From: HGM04593 sp045646845
Lineage (GTDB): Bacteria; Bacteroidota; Bacteroidia; Bacteroidales; Bacteroidaceae
Direction of reading: 5' to 3'
Length of the DNA stretch: 64,000 nucleotides
NCBI GenBank assembly: GCA_045646845.1
Contig: JAZRLO010000002.1
Coordinates: 1-64,000, forward strand
The notes under the pieces are model-generated. The model made no database searches and was not told the DNA's origin. It saw only the letters and a list, made by a program, of their open reading frames with translations. Below are positions 51,959-60,101 of this stretch, piece by piece (within the stretch, counting starts at the first letter, position 1; every line of letters starts with the position of its first letter). The position numbers were made by a program, and so were the translations under genes.

Positions 51959-51970
51959 AGCCGTATCTTT

Positions 51971-53545
51971 TTAGAATTCACTTGTAAAATGGAAACGGAT
52001 TGATTTGAAGTCGTTCTGGGCCATCTGCAACACATAATTGCTGTCGGCCAGGAAGACGTCGCGTCCCTCTATGTCCTTTGCCATATACTGGTATTTGCGT
52101 TTCTTGAATGCCTCGAGTTCCGCCTCATCGTCACTCTCTATCCAGCATGCCTTGTACAGATTGACAGGTTCCCATCGGCATTTCGCATTGTACTCGTTTT
52201 CGAGACGGTACTGAATGACCTCGAACTGCAGCTGACCGACCGTTCCGATAAGCTTTCGGCCGTTATGCTGGTTTACGAACAACTGTGCCACACCCTCGCC
52301 CATAAGTTGGTCGATGCCCTTGGCAAGCTGTTTTGTCTTCATTGGGTCGGCATTCTCGATATACTTGAACATTTCGGGTGAGAAACTCGGCAACCCCTTG
52401 AAGTGCAGTTCCTCGCCTTCGGTCAACGTGTCGCCGATTTTGAAGTTGCCGGTGTCGGGCAGACCGATTATATCACCGGGATACGCCTCTTCGATAGTGC
52501 TCTTGCGCTGAGCCATGAACTGAGTCGGTGAAGAGAAGCGCATATCCTTGCCGAGACGGATATGACGGTAAGGAGTATTGCGCACGAATTTTCCTGAGCA
52601 TATCTTACAGAAAGCCACACAAGAACGGTGATTGGGGTCAATATTGGCCGTAATCTTGAATATGAAGCCTGTAAATTTGGAGTCCTCGGGATTTACAGTC
52701 CGCTCCACAGCCTGCACCGGACGCGGACTCGGAGCTATCTTGACAAAGCAGTTCAGAAGTTCCTCGACACCGAAATTATTCAATGCCGAACCGAAGAAGA
52801 CCGGTGCCACGCGTGCGTCCAGATAATCCTGTACATTGAATTCGGGATAAACACCCTCGACCAGTTCCAAGTCGGAACGGAGCTTGAATGCCAGTTCCTC
52901 ACCGATATTGCTGTCGAGTTCGTTACTGTTGATGTCAATAGCCACCTTTTCCGTCACACGCTGCTTGTTGGGCGTAAAAAGGTCGAGTTTCCCCTCGTAT
53001 ATGTTATACACTCCCTTGAAACGTGCGCCCTGGTCTATCGGCCAGCTCAACGGACGGACAGAAATCTGCAGTTCGCTCTCCAGTTCGTCCAACAGTTCGA
53101 ACGGGTCGCGGCCCTCGCGGTCCATCTTGTTCACATAAATTATTACAGGAGTGTTGCGCATGCGGCATACGGACATGAGCTTGCGTGTTTGGGTTTCTAC
53201 ACCTTTTGCGCTATCGACAACGATGATTACGCTATCGACAGCCGTGAGCGTACGGAACGTGTCCTCAGCAAAATCCTGGTGACCCGGAGTGTCGAGAATG
53301 TTTATCTTATAGCCTTCATAGTCAAACTCCATCACCGATGTGGTCACGGAGATTCCGCGCTGTTTCTCAATCTCCATCCAGTCCGACGTAGCTGTCTTCT
53401 TTATCTTGTTTGACTTTACTGCGCCGGCAACCTGTATCTGACCGCCGAAAAGCAACAACTTTTCCGTAAGCGTCGTCTTTCCGGCATCCGGGTGCGATAT
53501 AATCGCAAAAGTTCTTCTGCGTTCTATTTCGTTCTGTATGCTCAT
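51971..53545 (-). CDS. prfC: Peptide chain release factor 3
   Basis: A 524-residue GTPase that recycles RF1/RF2 from the ribosome. G1 is ISHPDAGKTTLTEK, G2 the GISVTTSVMEFDY region, G3 DTPGHQDF and G4 YVNKMDRE. EF-G-like domains 2 and 3 follow (about 290-520). The opening MSIQNEIERRRTFAIISH is standard. It lies 30 bp after the DUF4924 gene in the same operon. Confidence 0.97.
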   Translation of the reverse strand: MSIQNEIERRRTFAIISHPDAGKTTLTEKLLLFGGQIQVAGAVKSNKIKKTATSDWMEIEKQRGISVTTSVMEFDYEGYKINILDTPGHQDFAEDTFRTLTAVDSVIIVVDSAKGVETQTRKLMSVCRMRNTPVIIYVNKMDREGRDPFELLDELESELQISVRPLSWPIDQGARFKGVYNIYEGKLDLFTPNKQRVTEKVAIDINSNELDSNIGEELAFKLRSDLELVEGVYPEFNVQDYLDARVAPVFFGSALNNFGVEELLNCFVKIAPSPRPVQAVERTVNPEDSKFTGFIFKITANIDPNHRSCVAFCKICSGKFVRNTPYRHIRLGKDMRFSSPTQFMAQRKSTIEEAYPGDIIGLPDTGNFKIGDTLTEGEELHFKGLPSFSPEMFKYIENADPMKTKQLAKGIDQLMGEGVAQLFVNQHNGRKLIGTVGQLQFEVIQYRLENEYNAKCRWEPVNLYKACWIESDDEAELEAFKKRKYQYMAKDIEGRDVFLADSNYVLQMAQNDFKSIRFHFTSEF

Positions 53546-53575
53546 TTTAATATATTTTATTCAGTGTTCAATGTA

Positions 53576-54130
53576 TCATGCCTCGCCGTCAAGATCGAGC
53601 CGTCCCTCTTCCTCCTCCTTGAAGTAGAGAGAGAGCATTGAGATGAAGCGGCTTATCTCGTTTGTAGCGTTGAGTGTCTCGGAGTTGATCTCCTTTTTCT
53701 GCAGTTTGAGAAGCCACACCATATATAGCGCGTCAAAACAGTTCTCAAGTTCATTCTTCTCCCTCCCGTTGCTTTTTGTACGAAACTCCACAATAAACGG
53801 AAGTGCCTTATAGTATGCGGCAGAATAGTACGGAACCTTGGGAGACTTCAGAAGACGGAGATGAAGATCCGTAAGATTTATTATGACATTCCTGTTTATC
53901 TGCAGGTGTCCGCTCTCCTTTACCCCTTCGTGCCTCATCATATCAATGAGGTTGGAGTACCACTGCAACAGCTCCTCTGCCTGACCGGACGGCAATGCGT
54001 ACGGTTCGACCAGAAGAGCCTTTATCTTGTCCAACGAAAATTCATTGGCACGAAGCAGGTCTTCGACCTGCCACATATACAGCAGATATTCTGCTATGTT
54101 CCTTTTACGAAGTTCTCTAGATATTAGCAA
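53576..54130 (-). CDS. DUF4924 family protein
   Basis: A 184-residue, mostly helical cytoplasmic protein of DUF4924, a Bacteroidetes family of unknown function (ELRKRNIAEYLLYMWQVEDLLRA near the start, ELENCFDALYMVWLLKLQKKEI near residue 140). The start needs care. The conserved opening is upstream of the first ATG (codon 19), and the only suitable codon is TTG at 54130. A -7-like TACATTTC lies about 24 bp before that TTG, which fits a short leader. First gene of DUF4924-prfC-tsaC-clcA-fmt. Confidence 0.85.
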   Translation of the reverse strand: MLISRELRKRNIAEYLLYMWQVEDLLRANEFSLDKIKALLVEPYALPSGQAEELLQWYSNLIDMMRHEGVKESGHLQINRNVIINLTDLHLRLLKSPKVPYYSAAYYKALPFIVEFRTKSNGREKNELENCFDALYMVWLLKLQKKEINSETLNATNEISRFISMLSLYFKEEEEGRLDLDGEA

Positions 54131-54235
54131 AACAAGAGATTTTTAATTATTCTGAAATGTAACGGTTTCCCTATGCGGACCTTTGCACCGGAAGAGTGCA
54201 GAATCCCGGGCAACGCACAAGAGATGCTGCATCTT

Positions 54236-54916
54236 CTAATGCAGCGACACGACGCCCGTGGCTATAAGTATTGCACCTGCAAAGGAGCCTATCATGACTG
54301 CTGCACCGATTACCTTATTTATAATGCATATTCCGCGTACGTCAAAACGGCACCTGAGTTTGTTCACGATATATGTTATGAAAGCCCACCACAGCATTGC
54401 ACCGCAGAATATTGACATGTATCCCAAGAACTGATACATGAGGCCATGTTCGGGCAACATGAAATTGAACGGTGTGAACAAGCCCATAAAAAGCAGTATT
54501 ATCATCGGATTCGACAATGTGATGAAGAAACCGGTGACACAATTGCGCAAAAGACTGCTCTTGTTGCGGCTCACATTGCGTGCGTTCTGCATGGGATTGC
54601 TGCGGTATGTATGTACACCGAAGACAAACATGATCATCGCGCCGAGAAGCTGCATCCAATACGCGGCAGTACCGTTATGTACGAAATCATAAAGGAATGA
54701 AAGACCATAACCGGTCAGAAGCGCATACAGGATATCGCTCATGGCAGCCCCGAGCCCTGTAATGAGTCCATAAGCACGTCCCTTGTTCAGCGTACGCTGT
54801 ACACACAGGACACCTACGGGTCCCATAGGTGCGGATGCTACGATGCCGATGATGAGTCCCTTGATTATCATTTCAAGGGAAGTGACCTGGCCAAGCATTT
54901 CATTTATACCATCCAT
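54236..54916 (-). CDS. LysE/RhtB-family exporter
   Basis: A 226-residue inner-membrane protein with six helices. Helix 1 carries the family phrase IIGIVASAPMGPVGVLCVQRTLNKGRAYGLITGLGAAMSD, with the conserved Pro-Met-Gly-Pro. FFITLSNPMIILLFMGLF is the mid-protein motif. Members export amino acids such as lysine, threonine or homoserine lactones; the substrate is unknown. It stands alone. The hairpin GCTGCAT/ATGCAGC overlaps its stop codon but lacks a T-tract. Confidence 0.9.
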   Translation of the reverse strand: MDGINEMLGQVTSLEMIIKGLIIGIVASAPMGPVGVLCVQRTLNKGRAYGLITGLGAAMSDILYALLTGYGLSFLYDFVHNGTAAYWMQLLGAMIMFVFGVHTYRSNPMQNARNVSRNKSSLLRNCVTGFFITLSNPMIILLFMGLFTPFNFMLPEHGLMYQFLGYMSIFCGAMLWWAFITYIVNKLRCRFDVRGICIINKVIGAAVMIGSFAGAILIATGVVSLH

Positions 54917-55007
54917 ACTGCAAAGTTGTCATTTTTTTATGAAATATTAGCTATTAAAAAGCATTTTTTTTATTTTAAAAGACAAATATTCTGTTCAAAA
55001 ATACAAA

Positions 55008-55035
55008 TCACGGAAAAACATGCGTCTTTCCGTGA
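55008..55035 (-). terminator. Terminator after the DUF308 gene
   Basis: Nine-bp stem TCACGGAAA/TTTCCGTGA (55008-55016, 55027-55035). The minus strand then reads TTTGTATTTTTG. Confidence 0.78.
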
Positions 55036-55047
55036 CATACCGGGCTA

Positions 55048-55629
55048 TCATTTCTTTACGATGTCACCGCCCTTGACCTCTACCGCCTTGGTAGCCTTTC
55101 CTACTTTCAGAGAGATAAAAAGGTCAGAAACACCGGCAAAAAAAGCAGATATGCCGAACACTATAGATGTGGTTGATGAAACGTCGAACGGATTGGTCAT
55201 TATTATTATGCCGGCAACTACAAGCAGAAGAGGAACTGCCAACAGATACATGGAAACCACCGCATATTTCTGGGCAGAAACTATCATAACCACCTGGAAC
55301 AGCGCGAAAAGAATCAATATTACACCAAGAAGTATTGTGAAGAGATTCTCAAAGTTCATAGGGTCGGCTATGAGCCATACGCCGAACGCCATGCTGCCTA
55401 CATCAATGACGGAAATAAGCACTTTGGGAATGACGGAGCTCTCCTTGTTCGAAACGTAAAGGGTTATTATTGAAACCAACGCCGGCAAAAAGAAGGCAGC
55501 TCCGGAAATACGGATGATTATAGACATGCTGCTTTCGCTTACGAAAATCATCAACAATCCTATGAGCATTGTAGCCATACTGCGTATGACATTGTTCGCC
55601 ATAGAAGTTGTATTAAAACCAAATTTCAT
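55048..55629 (-). CDS. DUF308 (HdeD-like) membrane protein
   Basis: A 193-residue protein with six predicted membrane helices in three hairpins, and a short basic C-terminal tail (KVGKATKAVEVKGGDIVKK). DUF308 includes E. coli HdeD, linked to acid resistance, but the biochemical role is unknown. I use the ATG at 55629 (MKFGFNTTSMANNVIRS); the 22 codons upstream begin with a non-ATG codon and would add a further hydrophobic stretch (MFGLFAFFIIFVAL). Single gene between gldE and the LysE gene. Confidence 0.82.
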   Translation of the reverse strand: MKFGFNTTSMANNVIRSMATMLIGLLMIFVSESSMSIIIRISGAAFFLPALVSIITLYVSNKESSVIPKVLISVIDVGSMAFGVWLIADPMNFENLFTILLGVILILFALFQVVMIVSAQKYAVVSMYLLAVPLLLVVAGIIIMTNPFDVSSTTSIVFGISAFFAGVSDLFISLKVGKATKAVEVKGGDIVKK

Positions 55630-55747
55630 ATGAGCACTATTTAAAAAACTGTTCAATGCGACAAATATAATAAAAAAGGCAAACAAACCAAACACACGGG
55701 GAGACTATTCGTCCTAAAACCCCAGACAGACGGAACGGGATACAGAA

Positions 55748-57103
55748 TCACTCCTCCACCCCGTCACCGGCCTTCGGCAGTGTAGCCTTTATCTTCACAA
55801 TACGGTGTTTTTCCTTATTCATGACCTCAAACTCCACTCCATTGCATTCCAGTACCTCGTGAAGCATCGGGAACTCCCCCTTGACCTCGAGCAACAGACC
55901 GGCAAGCGTATCGGCCTCACCCGAAAACTGTTCAAACTCCTCACCGTCGAGAGAGGTTATCTTGTAGAAATCGGACAGCATCGTACGGCCGTCGAAAAGA
56001 TATACGTTCTCATCGACCTTCTCATACGAAGTCTCAGGCTCGTCGAACTCATCATTTATCTCACCTACAATCTCTTCAATGATATCCTCAAGCGTTATAA
56101 GCCCCGAAACACCGCCGAACTCATCGACGACCACGGCCATGTGGACCTTGACAGTCTGGAAATCACACAGCAAATCATCAATTTTCTTGGTTTCGGGAAC
56201 AAAAAAGGGCTGGCGTATGAGCGACTGCCATCTGAACCCCTCGCCACGGTTCAGGTGCGGAATAAGGTCCTTTATGTACAAAATGCCACGTATATCGTCC
56301 TGCGTCTTGCCATAAACAGGAATTCGGGAATAGGCATTCTCCTCGGCACACTTGAGCACAGCCGAATATGGAGCACGCATGTCCAGCATCACCATATCGA
56401 GACGGGATGTCATAATATTCTTGACAGTCTCGTCACCGAAACGAATTATACCCTCGAGCATGTTCTGCTGCTCTCCGATTTCCTTTTTGTCGGTAAGCTC
56501 CAAAGCCTGTTCAAGTTCATCAACCGAGATATGATGTTTTTTCTTGCTGACAATACGCTGTGTGAACACTGTTGAACGTACGAGCAGCGATGAAAAAGGA
56601 GAAAGGATACGTGTAAGGAAAGTAAAACCGCCCGATGCCATACGGGCAAACTTCAACGAATAACTCTTGCTGTATATTTTGGGCATTACCTCGCCGAAAA
56701 GAAGCAGGAGGAATGTCAGTATAACCGTCATCACCAAGAACTCCAAGAGAACCGCATCCGCTCCGAACTCAAGAACATCCATAAAGAAAAAGTCCATGAG
56801 CATGACCACGCCCACATTAACGAAATCATTGACAATCAATATCGTAGCCAGCAGACGTTCCGGATCACCTATAAGAGCAAGAATACGTTTGTCCTTTGCA
56901 GACTTGCTCTCTGAGAGCATATCCAAATCACTGCGTGACAACGAAAAGAAGGCCATCTCCGAACCCGATGCAAAAGCGGATGCCATCAGGAACAATATGG
57001 CAAGGAAAAGAGCAACCAACGCACCGGCCGAGGGATAATGGACCTCTACGGACGGCAAGGAAAAGGCAAAATAACCAAAAAACTGAGATAAGAATATTTC
57101 CAA
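55748..57103 (-). CDS. gldE: CNNM/CorC-family membrane protein, GldE-like
   Basis: A 451-residue protein. The DUF21 (CNNM) membrane domain with four helices (about 25-215, including ASAFASGSEMAFFSLSRSDLDML) leads to two CBS domains (about 230-350, MTSRLDMVMLD and VVVDEFGGVSGLITLEDIIEEIVGEI) and a CorC/HlyC C-terminal domain (about 360-445). Relatives take part in Mg2+/Na+ homeostasis. The copy next to ssb in Bacteroidetes is named GldE after gliding genetics in Flavobacterium, but non-gliding gut species keep it. It lies 99 bp after ssb. Confidence 0.93.
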   Translation of the reverse strand: MEIFLSQFFGYFAFSLPSVEVHYPSAGALVALFLAILFLMASAFASGSEMAFFSLSRSDLDMLSESKSAKDKRILALIGDPERLLATILIVNDFVNVGVVMLMDFFFMDVLEFGADAVLLEFLVMTVILTFLLLLFGEVMPKIYSKSYSLKFARMASGGFTFLTRILSPFSSLLVRSTVFTQRIVSKKKHHISVDELEQALELTDKKEIGEQQNMLEGIIRFGDETVKNIMTSRLDMVMLDMRAPYSAVLKCAEENAYSRIPVYGKTQDDIRGILYIKDLIPHLNRGEGFRWQSLIRQPFFVPETKKIDDLLCDFQTVKVHMAVVVDEFGGVSGLITLEDIIEEIVGEINDEFDEPETSYEKVDENVYLFDGRTMLSDFYKITSLDGEEFEQFSGEADTLAGLLLEVKGEFPMLHEVLECNGVEFEVMNKEKHRIVKIKATLPKAGDGVEE

Positions 57104-57202
57104 AACAATATTTTTTAGTGAAAAACTTTAAGCACCGGAAACGCGCCCTCACGGCCTCTCCGAACTGAACAGCCGGACAATACTGTCACACCGGCCTGTT
57201 TA

Positions 57203-57580
57203 TCAGTAAGATGGCGCAGCGTCGGACGAAGGCTGCACACCGGTCCCTCTGGATGAAAGCATATCCATAGTCTCTGCAAGGATTTCTGTCCTGTAGCGGC
57301 GGATACCGTTCTGATCCTCATAATTGTTTGTCCTTATCTTTCCTTCTATATATATTCTGTCACCTTTGTGAACATACTTTTCGGCAACCTCAGCCAAACC
57401 GCCCCAAAGCACGACATTGTGCCATTCGGTACGCTCGGGCACCTGGGTTCCATTTTGCAACGTATATGCGCGTTCAGTCGTTGCCAGAACAAGATTTGCT
57501 ACAACCACATTGCGGTCAAGGTGCTTCACATCCGGTTCCTTGCCTACATTACCTATAAGAATAACTTTATTTACTGACAT
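57203..57580 (-). CDS. ssb: Single-stranded DNA-binding protein
   Basis: A 125-residue SSB with a complete OB fold (about 1-105, opening MSVNKVILIGNVGKEPDVKH; TEWHNVVLWGGLAEVAEKYV; KGDRIYIEGKIRTNNYED). The start at 57580 is the ATG of the conserved opening. The tail is only about 15 residues and ends GVQPSSDAAPSY. It lacks the acidic tip (DDDLPF type) by which most bacterial SSBs recruit repair proteins. I found no such tip in other frames within 100 bp downstream. It precedes gldE in the usual Bacteroidetes order and has a full consensus promoter. Confidence 0.93.
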   Translation of the reverse strand: MSVNKVILIGNVGKEPDVKHLDRNVVVANLVLATTERAYTLQNGTQVPERTEWHNVVLWGGLAEVAEKYVHKGDRIYIEGKIRTNNYEDQNGIRRYRTEILAETMDMLSSRGTGVQPSSDAAPSY

Positions 57581-57660
57581 ATTTATAATATATTTCCTAC
57601 CATTATACAATTAAACAGCGCCGGCGCATGTTACAAACACAACAGAGCGCATATTCCGTA

Positions 57661-57692
57661 CAAAGATACGAAATAAGAAGAGCCCAGTCAAA
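57661..57692 (-). promoter_or_regulatory. Promoter for ssb-gldE
   Basis: Minus-strand -7 box TATCTTTG (57668-57661) and TTTG -33 box (57692-57689), spacer 20 nt. The leader is about 75 nt. The 324-bp ssb-HU gap holds this and the HU promoter and nothing else I can see. Confidence 0.68.
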
Positions 57693-57850
57693 TATTTAAG
57701 ATAAATTATTCGAATACTTTGGACAGACATACCTTACAATTGTTTTACCGAAGAGATTAAGAGAACACCCGAACAAGGCCAAAACCGCTGATATAAAGAC
57801 TTTTTTTCCAAAAAAGGGCGCATAAATTTCTGTATAAGCAAAAAAAGCTA

Positions 57851-57858
57851 TATATTTG
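57851..57858 (+). promoter_or_regulatory. -7 box for the HU gene
   Basis: Perfect TATATTTG, 47 bp before the HU ATG. A TTTCTG about 20 nt upstream is a partial -33 element. Confidence 0.5.
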
Positions 57859-57904
57859 TGGTCCGAAAAACATACACACAAATATAACATTAAATCTTAG
57901 AGAG

Positions 57905-58180
57905 ATGACAAAGGCAGAGATTGTAAATGAGATTGCAAAAAAGACGGGAATTGAAAAATCTGTTGTGTTGACGACCGTTGAATCATTCATGGAGGTTGTA
58001 AAGAATTCACTGGCAGAGCAGGAACCGGTTTATCTGAGAGGATTCGGAAGCTTCATCATCAAGCACAGAGCAGAGAAGACTGCGCGTGATATCCACAAGG
58101 AGAAGACCATCACAATTCCCGCGCACAACATACCGGCATTCAAGCCTGCAAAGACATTTTTGAACGAAGTAAAAAAATAA
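57905..58180 (+). CDS. hup: HU-family DNA-binding protein
   Basis: A 91-residue nucleoid protein. The helical N-terminus MTKAEIVNEIAKKTGIEKSV is followed by the signature GFGSFIIKHRAEKTARD and the Pro-containing DNA-gripping arms (IPAHNIPAFKPAKTF). It binds and bends DNA with little sequence preference. The 29-residue bS22-like gene follows by 28 bp, and a terminator precedes rng. Confidence 0.96.
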   Translation: MTKAEIVNEIAKKTGIEKSVVLTTVESFMEVVKNSLAEQEPVYLRGFGSFIIKHRAEKTARDIHKEKTITIPAHNIPAFKPAKTFLNEVKK

Positions 58181-58208
58181 GAGTGATTAATCAATAAATT
58201 TTTTAACT

Positions 58209-58298
58209 ATGCCTAGCGGAAAGAAAAAGAAAAGACATAAGATGTCAACGCACAAGCGTAAAAAAAGACTGAGAAAAAACAGACACAAGAACAAGTAA
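58209..58298 (+). CDS. Short basic protein, bS22/AURKAIP1-COX24-like
   Basis: A 29-residue gene, too short for most ORF callers: MPSGKKKKRHKMSTHKRKKR, then nine more residues (LRKNRHKNK). Seventeen of the 29 residues are Lys or Arg. It matches the AURKAIP1/COX24-type pattern (KxKRxKMxxHKxKKRxRKxR) related to mitochondrial ribosomal mS38 and actinobacterial bS22. In Bacteroidetes this little gene regularly sits between HU and rng, as here. It is probably a small-subunit ribosomal protein. It shares a transcript with HU (28 bp apart) and is followed by a terminator. Confidence 0.88.
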   Translation: MPSGKKKKRHKMSTHKRKKRLRKNRHKNK

Positions 58299-58316
58299 TC
58301 GAAGTCTGAACAACAG

Positions 58317-58363
58317 AAAAACAAACTTGCAAGGAGAGTTAAAAGAACTTCAAGTTTGTTTTT
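58317..58363 (+). terminator. Hairpin between the bS22-like gene and rng
   Basis: Perfect 13-bp stem AAAAACAAACTTG/CAAGTTTGTTTTT (58317-58329, 58351-58363), then TTTGTTTTAATTT. It lies 70 bp before the rng start, so it either ends the HU transcript or attenuates read-through into rng. No convincing promoter is visible between it and rng. Confidence 0.7.
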
Positions 58364-58433
58364 TGTTTTAATTTAAAAGGTAAAGGGTCTTGCCTGCAAG
58401 TAAAGAAGACCCACAAAAAGAAGAAAGAGAATT

Positions 58434-60011
58434 GTGACAAGTGAACTAATTGTTGATGTCCACTCACAAGAAGTCTCCATTGCCATTACCGAAGAAAAGC
58501 AATTGGTGGAGTTCCAGAGAGAACAGCAAACAGAAACATTTTCAGTGGGCAACATATACCACGGGCGTGTAAAGAAAATCATGCCCGGACTCAATGCCTG
58601 TTTTGTAGATGTCGGTTCCGAGAAAGAAGCATTCCTTCACTACTCCGATTTAGGTCCGCAATTTTACTCTTTCCAGAAGTATCTAAAACAGATAACAAGT
58701 GACCGCAAGAAGAGTTTCCCGATAGCCAAGGCATCCATAATGCCAGAAAAGAAGAAAGAGGGAAACATCTCCGAAGCGCTGCAGACGGGACAGGAAATAC
58801 TGGTACAGATCACGAAAGAGCCCATAAACACCAAAGGCCCAAGACTTACCTGCGAATTGTCCTTTGCAGGACGTTTCCTCATCCTGATTCCGTTTGAAGA
58901 CAAAGTATCGGTATCATCAAAAATCAAATCCCCCGAGGAGCGCACACGACTCAAGCAGCTTCTGCAGAGCATAAAGCCGAAGAATTTCGGAATAATCGTA
59001 AGGACTGTCGCAGAAGGCAAGAAGGTAGCGGAGCTCGACAGTGAACTGCGCACACTCGTAAACAATTGGGAGTCACTCGTGGGGAAGGTGCAGAAGAGCA
59101 CCAAGCCGCCAACGATCGTGCACGAGGAATCGGACAGGACACTCGCACTTCTGCGCGACCTGTTCAACCCCTCTTACGAGAGCATCCACGTCAACGACAT
59201 CGAGGTGTACAAAAGAATAAGGGACTATGTATCCGTCATCGCACCGGAGAGCGTGAACATAATAAAGCTCTACCGGGGAGAACTGCCGATATTCGACCAC
59301 TTCGGGATAACAAAACAGATAAAATCCTCTTTCGGAAGAATCGTATCCTTCAAAGGCGGAGCATATCTTGTCATCGAACACACCGAGGCACTGCACGTCG
59401 TAGATGTGAACAGCGGCAACAGAGCACGCAACAATGCCAGCAACCAGGAAGAGAATGCCCTTGAAGTCAATTTAGGAGCGGCAGATGAACTTGCACGCCA
59501 GCTTCGTCTGCGTGACATGGGCGGCATAATCGTTGTTGATTTCATCGACATGGAGAAGAGCGAACATCGCCAGAAACTCTATGAAAGAATGACCGAGAAC
59601 ATGAGCCGCGACAGGGCAAAGCACAATATACTTCCCCTGAGCAAGTTCGGCCTGATGCAGATTACACGCCAGAGAGTACGCCCCGCAACAAACATGGAGG
59701 TTGAAGAGAGTTGCCCGGTATGTCATGGCAAAGGCAAGGTTCAGCCATCGGTACTGTTTACAGAAACACTGGAAAGCAAGATTGAGACCTTGACTAAAGT
59801 CACAGGAATAAAGAACTTCAGACTGCACGTACACCCATACGTCGCCGCTTACATAAAGATGGGATTCTTTTCCCTGTACAGGAAGTGGCAAATGAGATAC
59901 GGAATGGGCCTGCGCGTAATACCCGACCAGAAAATGGCCTACCTTGAATATCATTTCTATGACAAGAAAGGCAATGAGTTGGACATGAAGGAGGAAACAG
60001 ACATCAAGTGA
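58434..60011 (+). CDS. rng: Ribonuclease E/G family endoribonuclease
   Basis: A 525-residue endonuclease for rRNA maturation and mRNA decay. An S1 domain (about 36-125, GNIYHGRVKKIMPGLNACFVDVG) precedes the RNase E/G catalytic domain (LHVVDVNSGN and GGIIVVDFIDM hold the metal-binding acids). The CPVCHGKG zinc-link cysteines are near 432. There is no long C-terminal scaffold, so it is closer to RNase G. The start is GTG at 58434 (conserved opening VTSELIVDVHSQEVSIAI) preceded by the purine-rich GAAGAAAGAGAA. The third gene after HU, past a hairpin. Confidence 0.95.
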   Translation: MTSELIVDVHSQEVSIAITEEKQLVEFQREQQTETFSVGNIYHGRVKKIMPGLNACFVDVGSEKEAFLHYSDLGPQFYSFQKYLKQITSDRKKSFPIAKASIMPEKKKEGNISEALQTGQEILVQITKEPINTKGPRLTCELSFAGRFLILIPFEDKVSVSSKIKSPEERTRLKQLLQSIKPKNFGIIVRTVAEGKKVAELDSELRTLVNNWESLVGKVQKSTKPPTIVHEESDRTLALLRDLFNPSYESIHVNDIEVYKRIRDYVSVIAPESVNIIKLYRGELPIFDHFGITKQIKSSFGRIVSFKGGAYLVIEHTEALHVVDVNSGNRARNNASNQEENALEVNLGAADELARQLRLRDMGGIIVVDFIDMEKSEHRQKLYERMTENMSRDRAKHNILPLSKFGLMQITRQRVRPATNMEVEESCPVCHGKGKVQPSVLFTETLESKIETLTKVTGIKNFRLHVHPYVAAYIKMGFFSLYRKWQMRYGMGLRVIPDQKMAYLEYHFYDKKGNELDMKEETDIK

Positions 60012-60042
60012 CCCGGCAAGCGGAAAACAACCGCACTGCCGA

Positions 60043-60085
60043 CAATAAAAAAAATCGATGACTGCTGTCATCGATTTTTTTATTG
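60043..60085. terminator. Bidirectional hairpin between rng and pgm
   Basis: CAATA(n)TCGATGAC pairs with GTCATCGAT(n)ATTG around TGCT; eight A face seven T, giving one bulge. It serves convergent rng (+) and pgm (-). Confidence 0.82.
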
Positions 60086-60101
60086 CCCTATGGTTGTCCA
60101 A

